A stretch of 39,770 nt of DNA from an uncultured Pseudomonadota bacterium (GTDB lineage Bacteria > Pseudomonadota > Gammaproteobacteria > Steroidobacterales > Steroidobacteraceae). The notes beneath the pieces are model-generated. The model was given only the letters and a program-made list of their open reading frames with translations. It was not told where the DNA came from and ran no database searches. Shown here one piece after another: positions 37,435 to 39,770 of the stretch. Position numbers and translations under genes: made by a program. The stretch spans positions 1-39,770 of the forward strand of contig CADEFQ010000030.1 of assembly GCA_902826635.1 (NCBI GenBank), written 5' to 3'. How positions within the stretch are numbered: position 1 is the stretch's first letter; each line of letters begins with the position of its first letter.

Positions 37435-37767
37435 GTGTGCTGCGATCGTTTCCAGTACTGACTCCGTCCGGTGCAGTACATCGTGGTTCCAGAATCTGAT
37501 TACCAGAAAGCCCCGGGATTCCAGCCACTCCGTGCGGTTGGCGTCATGTTCGCGGTGGCGGGCGTCATCATGTTGCCCGCCGTCGAGTTCGATGATCAGC
37601 CGGTGTTCGAGACAAGCAAAATCGACGACATAGAGGCCCAGCGGGTGCTGGCGGCGAAAGCGCGCGTTGGACAAACCCCGGCAGCGCAAATAGCGCCAGA
37701 GTGCCCGCTCCGCGTCCGTGGCGTTCCGGCGGAGTTGGCGTGCGAAGTCGAGACGAGGTTCCCGCAT
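37420..37767 (-). CDS. DUF559 endonuclease-like protein
   Basis: 115 residues: LRRNATDAERALWRYLRCR, NARFRRQHPLGLYVVDFACLEHRLIIELDGGQHD, then LVIRFWNHDVL. This is the DUF559 family of PD-(D/E)xK nucleases related to very-short-patch repair enzymes. The catalytic core is seen as QHPLG, VDFAC (Asp) and IELDGGQH (Glu-x-Asp). The last residues (HLTPS) and the stop come from the adjacent palindromic repeat. The gene is inserted in reverse orientation between recA and recX. It is probably part of a small mobile or dispersed unit (inference). Confidence 0.9.
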   Translation of the reverse strand: MREPRLDFARQLRRNATDAERALWRYLRCRGLSNARFRRQHPLGLYVVDFACLEHRLIIELDGGQHDDARHREHDANRTEWLESRGFLVIRFWNHDVLHRTESVLETIAAHLTPS

Positions 37768-37826
37768 GATTGTCAGCGATCATCGGAGATCCCGGCACAT
37801 CGAATCACCCCGCAAATCCGTGCCGT

Positions 37827-38287
37827 ATGACCCGATCTGCCGCCCACACTGATGGGATCGCGCTGCTTGCCCGCCGCGACTACGCCTCGGGCGAGCTGCG
37901 CGCAAAGCTCATCGACAAGGGCCACGGCGTAACCGAGGTCGAAGCGGTCGTCGCCGAATTCTGCGCGCAGCGGCTGATCGACGACGCGCGCTACGCCGAG
38001 CGCTTCGTCGCCTATAAGGCCGCCCGGGGGCAGGGCCCGGTGCGCATCCGCATGGATCTGAAGGCGCTCGGGCTCCCGGTCGAGCTGATCGATGCAGCGC
38101 TCGCCTCGGGCCCCGACTTCCCGACCCTGGCCGCGGCCGCCCGGGCCCGCAAGTTCGGCGCACGGGCGCCGAAGGAATTCAAGGAAAAGGCGCGCCAGTC
38201 CCGTTTTTTGCAATACCGGGGCTTTTCCGCCGATGATATCCGCTCAGCCCTCGGGAACGACCCCGGGGACACTTTCGACCCGGATCT

Positions 38288-38291
<4 letters not shown>
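37827..38291 (+). CDS. recX: Regulatory protein RecX
   Basis: 154 residues built of RecX three-helix repeats: [61 protein letters not shown] and [17 protein letters not shown]. RecX binds RecA filaments and limits recombination. The start ATG 37827 follows an inverted repeat CGGCAC/GTGCCG (37793-37825). The stop overlaps the alaS start (ATGA). Because a reverse-oriented gene separates it from recA, it is unlikely to be expressed by simple read-through from recA. Confidence 0.93.

Positions 38292-39770
<1,479 letters not shown>

Overview
The window is 39.8 kb of densely packed, very GC-rich bacterial chromosome. Gene content and order point to a gammaproteobacterium: pilR-pilS next to sucC-sucD, bamD divergent from rluD, pgeF and clpB, mutS/pncC/recA/recX/alaS, a PilR with the GSFTGA loop, and a TonB-dependent receptor with a DEIVVTAR TonB box. 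The closest fit is the Xanthomonadales/Nevskiales/Steroidobacterales neighbourhood. This placement is inferred from gene content; no rRNA or tRNA gene was seen. Many neighbouring genes overlap by 1 to 4 bases (ATGA, GTGA, TAATG, TGATG), so most of the window is organised as translationally coupled gene strings.

Layout. 1-498: a MazF/PemK-type toxin cut by the window edge and a ribbon-helix-helix antitoxin whose 5' end is missing where it meets pilR. 538-3527: the pilSR two-component pair (minus). 3586-7456: sucC, sucD and nadE (plus); SucD carries a 62-residue basic tail with pentapeptide repeats. 7493-9317: bamD and divergent rluD. 9336-13865 (minus): an intact HigBA2-type toxin-antitoxin module, a protein with a TonB-like anchor, apbE, a small ybdD gene hidden in an overlap, and cstA. 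13898-15414 (plus): pgeF and a ZIP metal transporter. 15437-18290 (minus): aspS and a beta-propeller lipoprotein.

18387-25296 (plus) holds the most unusual locus: three genes overlapping by one base each. They encode a TonB-dependent receptor with a 10-base poly-C tract inside its coding sequence, a ChaN-like putative haem-binding protein with a PDZ domain, and a 1074-residue exported protein that joins an M1-type metallopeptidase, an M28 aminopeptidase and a PDZ domain. A propeller lipoprotein is transcribed divergently. I read this as a possibly phase-variable uptake and periplasmic peptide-processing system; haem, haemopeptides or metal-peptide complexes are candidate substrates. This is an inference.

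25312-30977 (minus): a PuuA-like glutamine synthetase homologue, a class III aminotransferase, an FmdB-family zinc ribbon protein with a low-complexity tail, and clpB. 31050-31709: a small alpha/beta hydrolase converging on mutS. 31676-35172 (minus): mutS and purU. 35242-39770 (plus, apart from the insert): pncC, thpR, recA, recX and alaS (cut by the right edge). A DUF559 endonuclease gene with a C/G-rich palindromic repeat sits between recA and recX. No stretch above about 100 bases lacks a gene or recognisable signal. No CRISPR array, insertion sequence or prophage was seen.
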